A DNA stretch of 64,000 nucleotides from Flavobacterium sp. ov086 (lineage in GTDB: Bacteria; Bacteroidota; Bacteroidia; Flavobacteriales; Flavobacteriaceae): positions 47,921-111,920 of the forward strand of contig NZ_FZNL01000023.1 of NCBI RefSeq assembly GCF_900187965.1. The letters run 5' to 3'. Every line of letters starts with the position of its first letter. The first letter of the stretch is position 1. Below the pieces are notes generated by a model. It was not told the DNA's origin and made no database searches. It was given only the letters and a program-made list of their open reading frames with translations. The position numbers and the translations under genes are program-made. This document shows positions 1 to 8,679 of the stretch, piece after piece.

Positions 1-2
1 TG

Positions 3-53
3 AATTTAGATCGTTATTTTAGAAAACAAATAAAACAACTTACCGCCACATGA
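3..53 (+). CDS. 3' end of an upstream gene (possibly SatD-like)
   Basis: An open frame enters from the left edge and ends at a TGA that overlaps the ATG of the next gene in the arrangement ATGA. Only 16 residues (NLDRYFRKQIKQLTAT) are visible, too few to identify a family. In Bacteroidota a SatD-family protein often precedes a DUF3307 gene with this kind of overlap, so that is my guess from context alone. The overlap suggests translational coupling within an operon. Confidence 0.5.
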   Translation, partial: NLDRYFRKQIKQLTAT

Positions 54-766
54 TTTTATTTATAAAACTAGTTTTAGCACATTTACTGGGAGATTTTATC
101 TGGCAGCCCAATTCCTGGGTGGCTGATAAAGAATCCAAAAAACACCAAAGTATCTACTTGTATCTCCATATACTTCTGCATGGCGTTTTGGCCGCAATTT
201 TGGTTGGAGAAATTCAATTTATCCCTTATGCTATATTGATTGCCGTGACACACGGAATTATTGATTTAATAAAACTAAATTTTCAAAAAGAAAGCACAAA
301 ACGTACCTGGTTTGTTGTAGACCAAATGGTGCATGTTTTAGTTTTAGTTGGGGTTGTGTTTCTGTATAAAGGCGAAACGATAAACTTTCTTTGGTTCAAT
401 AATCAGTTTTGGATTTTGATTACGGGAGTTTTATTCATCACAAAACCAACTTCTATTATCATTAAAACAATTATTTCGATCTGGAATCCGGAAACTCAAA
501 ACAGCCACGATGACAATTCTCTTGCCAAGGCAGGAAACTACATTGGTGTATTAGAACGTTTGTTTGTATTCTGTTTTATCCTAACAGGACATTTTGAAGC
601 TATCGGATTTTTATTGGCAGCTAAATCTATTTTTAGGTTTGGAGATTTAAAAGAAGCCAAAGACCGAAAACTTACCGAATACGTTTTAATTGGTACTCTG
701 ATAAGTTTTGGGACTGCTATTGCAACGGGATTAATCGTGCAGGTTTTGTTATTACAATTGCTGTAA
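50..766 (+). CDS. DUF3307 family integral membrane protein
   Basis: 238 aa, strongly hydrophobic, with several predicted membrane helices. The N-terminus (AHLLGDFIWQP, residues about 9-19) matches the conserved opening of DUF3307 proteins, and an internal THGIIDLIK stretch fits the same family. The biochemical function of DUF3307 is not established. The ATG overlaps the stop of the preceding partial gene, so the two are probably co-transcribed. Its last 15 bases overlap the 3' end of pyrD on the opposite strand, so the two genes converge. Confidence 0.8.
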   Translation: MILFIKLVLAHLLGDFIWQPNSWVADKESKKHQSIYLYLHILLHGVLAAILVGEIQFIPYAILIAVTHGIIDLIKLNFQKESTKRTWFVVDQMVHVLVLVGVVFLYKGETINFLWFNNQFWILITGVLFITKPTSIIIKTIISIWNPETQNSHDDNSLAKAGNYIGVLERLFVFCFILTGHFEAIGFLLAAKSIFRFGDLKEAKDRKLTEYVLIGTLISFGTAIATGLIVQVLLLQLL

Positions 767-1786
767 AACTTTTTTGTTGATCGCTTTTATCAAAGCTGGA
801 CCTTCATAAATAAAACCGGTATACAATTGCACTAAACTAGCTCCTGCATTTAGTTTTTCGATCGCATCATCTGCAGAATGTATTCCTCCTACTCCAATAA
901 TTGGGAATGCTTTATTGCTTTTTTCCGAAAGAAAACGAATCACTTCAGTCGAACGTTTTGTTAATGGTTTTCCTGATAATCCACCCATTTCAGATTGATT
1001 TACAGATTGTAATCCGTCTCTTGAAATAGTTGTATTGGTCGCAATTACACCCGCAATTTGAGTCGTTTTTACAATATCAATAATATCTAACAATTGCTCG
1101 TCTGTAAGATCCGGAGCAATTTTTAAAAGAATTGGTTTTATTTTTTGAGTGCTTGTTTTCTGCTTTTCTACATTTCTGTTTTGTAGTGTTTGTAACAAAG
1201 CTGTCAAAGGTTCTTTGTCTTGTAGAGCTCTTAAATTTGGAGTGTTTGGAGAACTTACATTCACAACAAAATAATCTACATGATCAAACAAAGCATCAAA
1301 GCAAATGATGTAATCGTCAACCGCATTTTCGTTTGGCGTTACTTTGTTTTTTCCAATATTTCCTCCAATCAAAACACCTGAATTCTTTTTCAAACGTTCT
1401 ACAGCTTCCAGAACTCCACCATTATTAAACCCCATTCGGTTAATAATCGCCTGATCTTCTTTCAATCTAAACAAACGTTTTTTAGGATTTCCTTCCTGAC
1501 CAACCGGAGTCACGGTTCCTATTTCTATAAATCCAAAACCAAAATCTGAAAGCTCTTTGTATAGTTTTGCATCTTTATCGAATCCTGCTGCAAGTCCAAC
1601 CGGATTTTTGAACTTAATTCCGAAAACTTCACGCTCTAAACGACTGTCTTTTACTTCGTAAATTGATCTGATTATTGATGAAACTCCCGGAATTTTTGAA
1701 ATGAATTTAACAAATGAAAAAGTAAAATAATGTACTTCTTCTGGATCAAACCAAAAAAGTATCGGACGAATTATCAATTTATACAT
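752..1786 (-). CDS. pyrD: Dihydroorotate dehydrogenase (quinone), class 2
   Basis: 344 aa, normal length for the family. It oxidises dihydroorotate to orotate in pyrimidine synthesis and passes electrons to membrane quinones. Visible signatures are NPVGLAAGFDKD (about 61-72), NRMGFNNGG (about 116-124) and VNVSSPNTPNLR (about 175-186), which carries the class 2 catalytic serine. GVGGIHSADDA and a final QLYTGFIYEGP form the FMN phosphate site. The N-terminal extension of about 45 residues is the membrane-associating helix that separates class 2 from class 1 enzymes. A TAAATTTG box lies about 30 bases upstream of the start. Confidence 0.95.
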   Translation of the reverse strand: MYKLIIRPILFWFDPEEVHYFTFSFVKFISKIPGVSSIIRSIYEVKDSRLEREVFGIKFKNPVGLAAGFDKDAKLYKELSDFGFGFIEIGTVTPVGQEGNPKKRLFRLKEDQAIINRMGFNNGGVLEAVERLKKNSGVLIGGNIGKNKVTPNENAVDDYIICFDALFDHVDYFVVNVSSPNTPNLRALQDKEPLTALLQTLQNRNVEKQKTSTQKIKPILLKIAPDLTDEQLLDIIDIVKTTQIAGVIATNTTISRDGLQSVNQSEMGGLSGKPLTKRSTEVIRFLSEKSNKAFPIIGVGGIHSADDAIEKLNAGASLVQLYTGFIYEGPALIKAINKKVLQQL

Positions 1787-2248
1787 AAGAGTTGTGTTGT
1801 TGTTTTTTCGGTTGCAAATTTAATTATAATACTTGTAAATGAATCATTTTTACAAGAAACAAATCATTAGACCTCTTAAATCAACGTATCTAAATTTAGG
1901 AGCCTTATAAAGCACTAAAAATAAAACGATTATAAAATCAAGTTTAGTAATCTTTAAAAAACTTGGCACATTTATAAATATAATCTCCTACGCAAAAACT
2001 AATTTTTAACGTTCCAAATTATAAAATGAAACAACGTCACGGCTTCCAGAAGACTTTTTAGATCATTTAATACTTATTTTTGAGTTATTGAATGAATATT
2101 AAGAAAATTCTTGTTTCAAAATATTCGGAATTGTTTGATTTTAAACGGAATGCTTATGATAGTTGAGGAATCGGACTAGGAATTGCGAAAAACTTTGGCA
2201 GAAAATAATCAAGCTGACCAAAAAAAAGTTTCATTTACAACAAAGCCT
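1787..2248. other. Intergenic region with possible decayed coding fragments
   Basis: About 460 bases with no intact gene. Bases 1787-1990 hold the pyrD promoter and AT-rich sequence. From about 2040 to 2200 short frames broken by stops can be read: LPEDFLDHLILIFELLNEY, then FKRNAYDS, a stop, and GIGLGIAKNFGRK. The last piece faintly resembles the G-box of a histidine-kinase ATPase domain. This could be a gene remnant, but the similarity is too weak to call. Confidence 0.25.
1815..1822 (-). promoter_or_regulatory. Bacteroidota -7 box for pyrD
   Basis: On the minus strand this reads TAAATTTG, a perfect TAnnTTTG, 28 bases before the pyrD ATG. No convincing -33 TTTG is seen at 17-21 bases. Confidence 0.5.
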
Positions 2249-3469
2249 ATGCACAGAATCAAAATCATAAATCCTATTATACAATACTGGTTCCTGCCTT
2301 TATTTTTTCTTATTGGTTTATCTGTTACTGCGCAGCAAATAAAAGATACTACCAAATTGATTAATGTAAGTTATGGCAATAAGGGAATTGAATTAAGAAC
2401 GAAAGACAATAAGTTTCTTTTTCAATTGCAAAGCCGTTTACAGTTTCGTTTTTCTACCCCAAACGATCAGGATCCATTGACTTATGATGATTATAGCCAG
2501 AACAAGGAAACTACTTTCAAAATTAATCGCGCCAGATTAAAAGTCGGTGGCCATGCTTTTGAACCTTGGCTGAAGTATTATTGGGAATATGAATTGAGCC
2601 AATCTAATTTATTGGATTTTAGGCTTATGATTGAAAAATGGAAATGGTTAAGTTTTAAAGTTGGACAATGGAAAGTAGAATTTACAAGAGAACGTTTTAT
2701 AAGCTCAGGCGAGCAGCAAACCGTAGACAGATCTTTAATCAATAGGCCTTTTACGGCAGACAGACAAATGGGAGTGGAAGTTTACGGACATCTTAAAGGT
2801 AAAGGAATTGCTGATTTTAATTATTGGGCCGCCGCTCTTACCGGAACCGGACGTGGTAATACAACAAACGATGATAACAACTTAATGTATTTCGGGAGGG
2901 CTCAATGGAATTTTCTGGGAAGATTTCTTGATTTTGAAGGCAGTGATATAGAGTTTCATGAAAAACCAACACCTATTATTGCCTTTTCGGCACTTACAAA
3001 CCGAAGCCCTTATACCCGATTTTCGCAATCCGGCGGAGGCTCTCTTGAAGGGTATGAAAATGGAGCTCCGGGACAATATAGGGTAAATCAATGGAATCTG
3101 GAAAGTGCTTTTATGTATCGCGGATTTTCATGGCAAAGCGAGTGGCATACCAAGGAGATTATAGACAAGCTAAATAATGACGACACAACAACCTTAAAGG
3201 GATACTATGTTCAGGCGGGGTATTTTTTCCATAATGCTTTTGACTGGTGGCCAAAACATTTAGAAATGGCAGCAAGACATGCCGCATATCGTCCTGATAA
3301 TGCAATTAGACAAAATTTGCAAGACGAAACAACGATTGCTTTTAACTGGTTTTTTAAAGGACATAAAAACAAACTTACCTCAGAGTTTAGCTATTTCAGC
3401 TTTCAGGATAAGTCTTTACCACTAGAACAAGGTTGGCGATTTAGAGTACAATGGGACATCTCATTATAA
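2249..3469 (+). CDS. Porin, phosphate-selective porin O/P-like
   Basis: 406 aa from the ATG at 2249, which gives a clear signal peptide (hydrophobic WFLPLFFLIGLSVTAQQ). An in-frame TTG at 2183 would place 22 polar residues before the signal and was rejected. The body alternates aromatic and polar residues as in outer-membrane beta barrels. The segment with FKINRARLKVGGH and FKVGQWKVEFTRER is typical of the porin O/P superfamily. It ends in a barrel-type strand, FRVQWDISL. Solute specificity cannot be read from sequence. It is followed by DUF6515 and formylglycine-generating-enzyme genes on the same strand, suggesting a surface-nutrient locus. Confidence 0.8.
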   Translation: MHRIKIINPIIQYWFLPLFFLIGLSVTAQQIKDTTKLINVSYGNKGIELRTKDNKFLFQLQSRLQFRFSTPNDQDPLTYDDYSQNKETTFKINRARLKVGGHAFEPWLKYYWEYELSQSNLLDFRLMIEKWKWLSFKVGQWKVEFTRERFISSGEQQTVDRSLINRPFTADRQMGVEVYGHLKGKGIADFNYWAAALTGTGRGNTTNDDNNLMYFGRAQWNFLGRFLDFEGSDIEFHEKPTPIIAFSALTNRSPYTRFSQSGGGSLEGYENGAPGQYRVNQWNLESAFMYRGFSWQSEWHTKEIIDKLNNDDTTTLKGYYVQAGYFFHNAFDWWPKHLEMAARHAAYRPDNAIRQNLQDETTIAFNWFFKGHKNKLTSEFSYFSFQDKSLPLEQGWRFRVQWDISL

Positions 3470-3630
3470 CAAAAAAAACACTGAAAAACAGCAAATTACA
3501 AAATAAGGTATCGTATTTCTGTGAAAATTATCACTGCAGTATTTAGATATTTTTGAAGTTAAATGTTTTTAACTTTTTATTACTATTCTTATTTTTTTTT
3601 AATAATTTTAATGAACATAAAACACTGAAA

Positions 3631-4569
3631 ATGAAAAGCATAAAAAAAACTCTTAGAAAATTAGCACTTATGTGTTTAATGGGATCATTTTTTTTGATTT
3701 CAATTGATAGTATTGCACAACGTCATGGTGGAGGTGGGCACAGAGCTGGTGGAGGTGCCGCAAAAGTCAGCAGACCAGGATCTGGCGGCTCAGGAATTAA
3801 AAGATCAACTACTTCTACAAGACCTGCAACTAATAATAAAGTTACCAGACCATCTACAAACTCAAAAATTGGAGATAAAACAGTCAATAACAGAAATACA
3901 AACACTGTAAATAGAAATAACGTTGGCAATAGAAACAACAACATTAGCGGTAACACAGTAAACAGAAATAGAAACAATGTAAATATCAATGTAAACAATA
4001 GTGTACATGTCCGCAACAATCGCAACACAGTCGTTAGACCAGGTGTAAGACCTTATGCACGTCCTCCTTACCGTTATGGAGGTTATAGATACAATTGTTA
4101 CCATCCTTATTATCCACGTCCTTACCACCCATTTTACTGGGGACCAGTTTGGCATCCATGGGGATTCTTCGTAGCAACATTGGCCGTAACAGCAATCGTA
4201 GTAAGCGTAGAAAGTACTCAATATCACTATGATCAGGGAGTTTGGTATACCTCGTCAAGCGGAGGTTATACAGCCGTGCCAGCGCCCGTTGGAGGAACCG
4301 TAAACAATATCCCAAGCGGAGCAGAAACGGTCAACACTGGAACCGTCAATAACTATTATTACGGAGGAACCTATTATGAAAAAGACGGAAGTTCGTATAA
4401 AGTAGTACCGCCAACAGCAGGAACTCTTGTAGACAACTTACCAGAAGGTGGTGAAGAAGTTACGATAGGAGACGCTAAATACGTAAAATTTGGAGAAACT
4501 TATTACCAACCAGTTCAGGTTGACGGAAAAAACAAATACGAAGTTGTTGATGTTCAAGAAGATAAATAA
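3631..4569 (+). CDS. DUF6515 family secreted protein
   Basis: 312 aa from the ATG at 3631. An in-frame TTG at 3553 would add 26 residues ahead of a good signal peptide (LALMCLMGSFFLISIDSIAQ). The mature part starts with a glycine/histidine-rich stretch, then a low-complexity Asn/Arg/Thr-rich region (about residues 60-130), a Tyr/Pro-rich stretch, one hydrophobic helix (FFVATLAVTAIVVSVES) and a repeated C-terminal YYYGGTYYEKDG / FGETYYQPVQVDG module that defines DUF6515. Function is unknown. The low-complexity DNA creates long spurious frames on the opposite strand. It lies between the porin and the formylglycine-generating enzyme. Confidence 0.8.
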   Translation: MKSIKKTLRKLALMCLMGSFFLISIDSIAQRHGGGGHRAGGGAAKVSRPGSGGSGIKRSTTSTRPATNNKVTRPSTNSKIGDKTVNNRNTNTVNRNNVGNRNNNISGNTVNRNRNNVNINVNNSVHVRNNRNTVVRPGVRPYARPPYRYGGYRYNCYHPYYPRPYHPFYWGPVWHPWGFFVATLAVTAIVVSVESTQYHYDQGVWYTSSSGGYTAVPAPVGGTVNNIPSGAETVNTGTVNNYYYGGTYYEKDGSSYKVVPPTAGTLVDNLPEGGEEVTIGDAKYVKFGETYYQPVQVDGKNKYEVVDVQEDK

Positions 4570-4582
4570 AACCATAGTAACC

Positions 4583-4614
4583 TTATCAAATAAATAGAAT
4601 TTGATAAAGTTATT
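4583..4614 (+). terminator. Hairpin terminator after DUF6515 gene
   Basis: TTATCAAAT and ATTTGATAA form a 9-bp stem with a short loop, followed within a few bases by a run of T. Confidence 0.55.
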
Positions 4615-4666
4615 TTTTTAACTTTATCCTTATTTAATAACCTCTACCCGATTAAAATTAACCATA

Positions 4667-5797
4667 ATGAAAAATAAGACCTATTGGATTTTTGCAATAC
4701 TTACAATCTCCATTATTTCAATAGCTTACGGCTACACAAAATTTATAGTTCCAAAAGATAAATTGACTGCAATGGATTGTGCCGAAACTCCAAACGCTTC
4801 AGAAACTTCTTTGTTTAAACCAACAATAGAAAACAAAAACAAACCAACAGGCAAAACTCCTAAAGGAATGGTTTGGATTCCCGGTGGAGAATTCTCTATG
4901 GGAAGCAATGTCGAAGACGAAAGCTTATGCAGCATAAAAGGCGTGACAAAAGATGCCGCACCAATACACAGAGTTTATGTAGATGGTTTTTATATGGATC
5001 AAACCGAAGTTACAAATGACCAATTTGAAGCCTTCGTAAAAGCCACCGGTTATGTAACATTGGCCGAAAAAAAACCAAAACACGAAGACTACCCTGATGC
5101 TCCATTAGAAAATCTAATTGCAGGATCGGCCGTATTTACCCCTACTCCGGCAAATGTAAACCTAAACAACTACATGCAATGGTGGAGTTATGTTGGCGGT
5201 GCAGACTGGAGACATCCTGAAGGCCCAACCAGCTCTATAAAAGGAAGAGGCAATTATCCTGTTGTACAAGTTTCATATGATGATGCCGCTGCTTACGCAA
5301 AATGGGCAGGCAAAAGATTACCAACAGAAGCTGAATGGGAATTTGCAGCTCGTGGTGGAAAAACAGGTCAATTATACGCTTGGGGAAATACATTAAAACC
5401 TAAAGGAAAATTTCAGGCTAATATTTATCAGGGACACTTTCCGATAGAAAAAGGAGATACAGGCGAGGACGGTTACATTGGCATCGCTCCTACTGCACAA
5501 TTTGAAGCAAATTCTTATGGACTTTATGATATTGGAGGAAATGTATGGGAATGGACAAATGATTGGTATACGGCAGATTATTATACTGTGATAAGCGAAA
5601 ACGGGCAAGTTACTAAAAACCCTCGAGGTCCTGAATCTTCTTATGATCCGGGAGAACCTAATTTACCTAAAAAAGTACAACGTGGTGGATCATTTTTATG
5701 TACAGACCAATATTGTACCCGTTATATGGTAGGTACAAGAGGAAAAGGAGATTATCAATCACCAGCCAATCATATTGGTTTTAGATGTGTACAGTAA
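4667..5797 (+). CDS. Formylglycine-generating enzyme (sulfatase activator)
   Basis: 376 aa with an N-terminal membrane/signal segment (residues 5-25). The SUMF1/FGE-sulfatase domain begins at GMVWIPGGEFSMGS (about 66) and contains MDQTEVTNDQFEAFVKATGY, RLPTEAEWEFAARGG and YDIGGNVWEWTNDWY. The C-terminus RGGSFLCTDQYCTRY has two cysteines (Cys345 and Cys350) five residues apart, as in the copper-binding active-site pair of genuine FGEs, and the protein ends GFRC. Conservation of this pair indicates a true formylglycine-generating enzyme rather than one of the many structural relatives lacking it. FGE converts an active-site Cys of sulfatases to formylglycine, here probably outside the cytoplasm. 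No sulfatase is encoded in this window. Confidence 0.85.
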   Translation: MKNKTYWIFAILTISIISIAYGYTKFIVPKDKLTAMDCAETPNASETSLFKPTIENKNKPTGKTPKGMVWIPGGEFSMGSNVEDESLCSIKGVTKDAAPIHRVYVDGFYMDQTEVTNDQFEAFVKATGYVTLAEKKPKHEDYPDAPLENLIAGSAVFTPTPANVNLNNYMQWWSYVGGADWRHPEGPTSSIKGRGNYPVVQVSYDDAAAYAKWAGKRLPTEAEWEFAARGGKTGQLYAWGNTLKPKGKFQANIYQGHFPIEKGDTGEDGYIGIAPTAQFEANSYGLYDIGGNVWEWTNDWYTADYYTVISENGQVTKNPRGPESSYDPGEPNLPKKVQRGGSFLCTDQYCTRYMVGTRGKGDYQSPANHIGFRCVQ

Positions 5798-5807
5798 TAT
5801 TTTTTTT

Positions 5808-5944
5808 GCCACGAATTTCACGAATTAGCACGAATTAAATATACTATACATAACTTATAAATCCAATTTTATGAATGTAAATTCGTGAAATTGGATTTTT
5901 TTTAGACACTTATTAATTAGTGAAAATTAGTGAAATTCGTGGCA
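5808..5944. repeat. Interspersed palindromic repeat, GCCACGAATTTCACGAATT family, copy 1
   Basis: The outer arms are GCCACGAATTTCACGAATT on the left and its imperfect complement ending AATTCGTGGC on the right. Further copies are at 37921, 43401 and 55484. This copy carries the upstream gene's terminator in its loop. Confidence 0.8.
5859..5903 (+). terminator. Terminator after the formylglycine-generating enzyme gene
   Basis: AAATCCAATTTT pairs with AAATTGGATTT, followed by an uninterrupted T run. It is nested inside a longer inverted repeat (5808-5944). Confidence 0.6.
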
Positions 5945-6043
5945 AACTTTTTTTCAGAATACCTTCTAATCGTGGCAAACTTTTCAATCTATATTTTTTC
6001 CGATTTCCATAATTTACATCGCTCAAACGCCTAAATAATTGTT

Positions 6044-6051
6044 TATATTTG
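6044..6051 (+). promoter_or_regulatory. -7 box for pepT
   Basis: TATATTTG, a perfect match to TAnnTTTG, ends 15 bases before the ATG at 6067. It overlaps the in-frame TTG at 6049, which argues for the ATG as start. Confidence 0.6.
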
Positions 6052-6066
6052 CTAAAAAATAAACAA

Positions 6067-7344
6067 ATGCAACATATTATAGATCGTTTTATCAGTTATG
6101 TAACAATTGATACCGAATCAGACCCAAATTCACAAACTACTCCCAGCACAGAAAAACAATGGAATCTTGCCAATAAATTAGTCGAAGAACTAAAAGCAAT
6201 TGGCCTGGCTGATGTTACCATAGACGACAAAGCTTACATCATGGCAACTTTGCCAAGTAATGTAGACCACAAAGTACCAACAATTGGTTTTGTGTCGCAT
6301 TTTGATACTTCGCCGGATTTTAGTGGAGCAAATGTAAAACCACAAATTGTCGAAAATTATGACGGAAAAGACATTGTTTTAAATGCAGAGAAAAACATTA
6401 TTTTATCTCCAAATTATTTCAAAGATTTATTACAATATAAAGGACAAACGATCATCACAACTGACGGAACTACTCTATTAGGTGCCGATGATAAAGCCGG
6501 AATTACAGAGATTGTTTCAGCAATGGAATATCTTGTTCAGCATCCTGAAATTAAACACGGAAAAATCAGAATTGGTTTTACTCCTGACGAAGAAATTGGT
6601 CGTGGGGCACACCATTTTGATGTAGAAAAATTTGGTGCACAATGGGCTTACACAATGGACGGAAGCCAGATTGGTGAATTAGAATATGAAAATTTTAATG
6701 CGGCTGGAGCCAAAATTACTTTCAAAGGAAAAAGCGTTCATCCGGGTTATGCCAAAGGAAAAATGATCAATTCGATGTTGATTGCGAACGATTTTATCAA
6801 CGAACTTCCTAAAGGAGAAACGCCTCAGGAAACTAAAGGCTACGAAGGATTTTTTCACGTTCACCACTTAACCGGAAGCATCGAAGAAACCGTTTTAGAA
6901 TTAATTATTCGCGATCATAACAAGATTAAATTCGAAAAAAGAAAAGATTTAATTGGTAAAATTGCCAAGAAAATCAACAAGAAATATGCTAAACAATTTG
7001 GCGAAGATATTGTAACTGCCGTTGTAAAAGACCAGTATTACAACATGAAAGAAAAAGTACTTCCTGTAAAACATATTGTTGACATTGCCGAAAAAGCAAT
7101 GAGAGAATTAAACATCAAACCAATCATTAAACCTATTCGTGGCGGAACTGATGGATCTCAATTATCATTTATGGGACTACCTTGCCCGAATATTTTTGCT
7201 GGTGGACATAACTTTCACGGAAAATACGAATATGTTCCTGCAGAAAGTATTCAAAAAGCAACTGATGTTATTGTAAAAATTGCCGAATTAACTGCAATTC
7301 CAGGCATTTTTGATGTACCTGAAAAACCAACAAAGAAAAAATAA
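6067..7344 (+). CDS. pepT: Peptidase T (tripeptide aminopeptidase)
   Basis: 425 aa from the ATG at 6067. M20 family zinc peptidase that releases N-terminal residues from tripeptides in the cytoplasm. Metal-ligand motifs are visible in order: SHFDTSPD (about 77-84), DGTTLLGADDKAG (about 133-145), the catalytic pair in TPDEEIGRG (about 173-181), YTMDG, and HNFHGKYEYVP near the C-terminus. RGGTDGSQLSFMGLPCPN near residue 357 is characteristic of PepT. The dimerisation insertion lies between about 205 and 320. A single base separates its stop from the next ATG, so the two are co-transcribed. Confidence 0.95.
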   Translation: MQHIIDRFISYVTIDTESDPNSQTTPSTEKQWNLANKLVEELKAIGLADVTIDDKAYIMATLPSNVDHKVPTIGFVSHFDTSPDFSGANVKPQIVENYDGKDIVLNAEKNIILSPNYFKDLLQYKGQTIITTDGTTLLGADDKAGITEIVSAMEYLVQHPEIKHGKIRIGFTPDEEIGRGAHHFDVEKFGAQWAYTMDGSQIGELEYENFNAAGAKITFKGKSVHPGYAKGKMINSMLIANDFINELPKGETPQETKGYEGFFHVHHLTGSIEETVLELIIRDHNKIKFEKRKDLIGKIAKKINKKYAKQFGEDIVTAVVKDQYYNMKEKVLPVKHIVDIAEKAMRELNIKPIIKPIRGGTDGSQLSFMGLPCPNIFAGGHNFHGKYEYVPAESIQKATDVIVKIAELTAIPGIFDVPEKPTKKK

Positions 7345-7345
7345 A

Positions 7346-7936
7346 ATGGAACCTGATTCTGATAAAAAACATTTTTGGGACAAAATCAATAATTGGGAAG
7401 AAGAACTTCTTTTCCTTAAATCGATTATTGATAAAACTGAACTGATTGAAACCATAAAATGGGGCGGACCAATCTATGTTTACGACAAAAAGAATGTTAT
7501 CGGGATTGGAGGTTTCAAAAACTATTTTGCTATTTGGTTTCTGAATGGAGTATTCTTAAAAGACGAGAAAAAGAGACTAATCAACGCTCAGGAAGACAAA
7601 ACGAAATCCTTGCGTCAATGGCGTTTTACTTCAAAAGAAGAAGTAAACGAAAAAGAAGTTTTAGCATACATCAATGAAGCAATTGAAAACGAGAAGCAGG
7701 GAAAAGTCATAAAAGCAACTAAAAAAGAAGCGATTGTTTCTGAACTTCTTCAAAAAGAAATGGATAAAAACCCAGCTTTAGCAGAAGCTTTTCAAAAATT
7801 CGCTCCATATAAACAATATGAGTTTCTGGAATATATTGAAACTGCCAAACAAGAGAAAACTAAACTAACGAGAATCGAAAAAGTGATTCCGATGATTTTA
7901 GAGAATATTGGATTGAATGATAAATACAGGAAGTAA
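7346..7936 (+). CDS. YdeI/OmpD-associated family protein
   Basis: 196 aa from the ATG at 7346, one base after the pepT stop; an upstream in-frame start at 7310 lies inside pepT. The N-terminal half is a DUF1801/YdhG-like domain (ETIKWGGPIYVYDKKNVIGIGGFKNYF, about residues 32-59, and a LRQWRF segment). The C-terminal helical part (AFQKFAPYKQYEFLEYIETAKQEKTKLTRIEKVIPMI) is the YdeI arrangement. Molecular function is unknown. Coupling to pepT looks like read-through rather than shared function. Confidence 0.8.
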   Translation: MEPDSDKKHFWDKINNWEEELLFLKSIIDKTELIETIKWGGPIYVYDKKNVIGIGGFKNYFAIWFLNGVFLKDEKKRLINAQEDKTKSLRQWRFTSKEEVNEKEVLAYINEAIENEKQGKVIKATKKEAIVSELLQKEMDKNPALAEAFQKFAPYKQYEFLEYIETAKQEKTKLTRIEKVIPMILENIGLNDKYRK

Positions 7937-7967
7937 ATTCCAATTTTTTAAATTCCAATTCTGGACA

Positions 7968-8009
7968 AAAACCTTTGTCAAAGTTTAAAACTTTGACAAA
8001 GGTTTTTTT
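7968..8009 (+). terminator. Strong terminator after the pepT operon
   Basis: AACCTTTGTCAAAGTTT pairs perfectly with AAACTTTGACAAAGGTT over 17 bp with almost no loop, followed by seven T. Confidence 0.75.
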
Positions 8010-8020
8010 ATTACACAAAG

Positions 8021-8207
8021 CGCGTCATTGCGAGGAACGAAGCAATCTCACGAAGTAACTCGACAAAGATTGAAGAATTACTATACAGAGTTTCTTGCGG
8101 AGATCCCTCGCTCCTTGGGATGACATACTTTGGGGTTACTTTATAGTTCACCTCTACTTTCCTTTGAATAAATTTACTCTTTTTTAAAACTAATCCAAAG
8201 TAAAGGC
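8021..8207. repeat. Interspersed repeat: GTCATTGCGAGGAACGAAG arms plus AGTTCACCTCT module
   Basis: The left part (8021-8049) is the widespread bacterial repeat CGTCATTGCGAGGAACGAAG, and its imperfect inverted partner is at 8099-8125 (GAGATCCCTCGCTCC). The right module (8144-8207, AGTTCACCTCTACTTTCC to CCAAAGTAAAGGC) recurs at 63937-63998 beside the IS110 element. An 82-codon minus-strand frame here is a by-product of the repeat. Confidence 0.7.
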
Positions 8208-8309
8208 AAAGACACACAATGCGCCTAATTTCAAAACAAAAAAAAATCCCAAACTCCAATTATACATTGGAATTTGGAATTTATATTTTATTGGAATTTC
8301 TAAAAAAAA

Positions 8310-8585
8310 TTACGCTTTTTTAGCCAAAGCAGCGCTCATTTCCATAGAAATAGCTGAACGTTCGATTTTTAATTTTCCAGACATTGTTTCGATTACTGCA
8401 CTTGTTTCAGCAAGTTCAACAATTTTACCGTGAAAACCACTTTTTGTAATTATCTTATCACCTACTTTTAGGCCGCTTTCAAATTCTTTTTCGTTTTTTG
8501 CTCTTTTTTGTTGTGGTCTGATCATGAAGAAATACAACACGACAAACATTAGTAAATAAGGGGCAAATTTTAATAAATCTTGCAT
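8310..8585 (-). CDS. yajC: YajC, accessory subunit of the Sec translocon
   Basis: 91 aa, usual size. One N-terminal transmembrane helix (LLKFAPYLLMFVVLYFFMIRPQQKRAKNE, with the hallmark FMIRPQQKR at about 20-28) is followed by a small cytoplasmic domain with LKVGDKIITKSGFHGKIVEL. It associates with SecDF in the inner membrane and assists protein export. It lies downstream of nusB on the same strand with a gap of only 94 bases. In many flavobacteria a DUF1573 gene sits between the two (recalled, not checked), and no such frame is present here. Confidence 0.92.
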   Translation of the reverse strand: MQDLLKFAPYLLMFVVLYFFMIRPQQKRAKNEKEFESGLKVGDKIITKSGFHGKIVELAETSAVIETMSGKLKIERSAISMEMSAALAKKA

Positions 8586-8679
8586 AGTATTCAGTTTTTA
8601 TTTTTGTTATTAATATTTATGTTTTCTTTGGAATTTGGTCCAGAAGCTTCGGGATTAAAAAATTGGAATTTCTTCTCAA

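Noticed and set aside
3723..4315. Three long frames antisense to or shifted within the DUF6515 gene
   Set aside because: They are by-products of the low-complexity Asn/Gly/Tyr-rich code; the plus-strand protein has signal peptide and family motifs.
8011..8259. 82-codon frame on the minus strand
   Set aside because: It lies entirely in an interspersed repeat and AT-rich spacer; no domain, no start signal.
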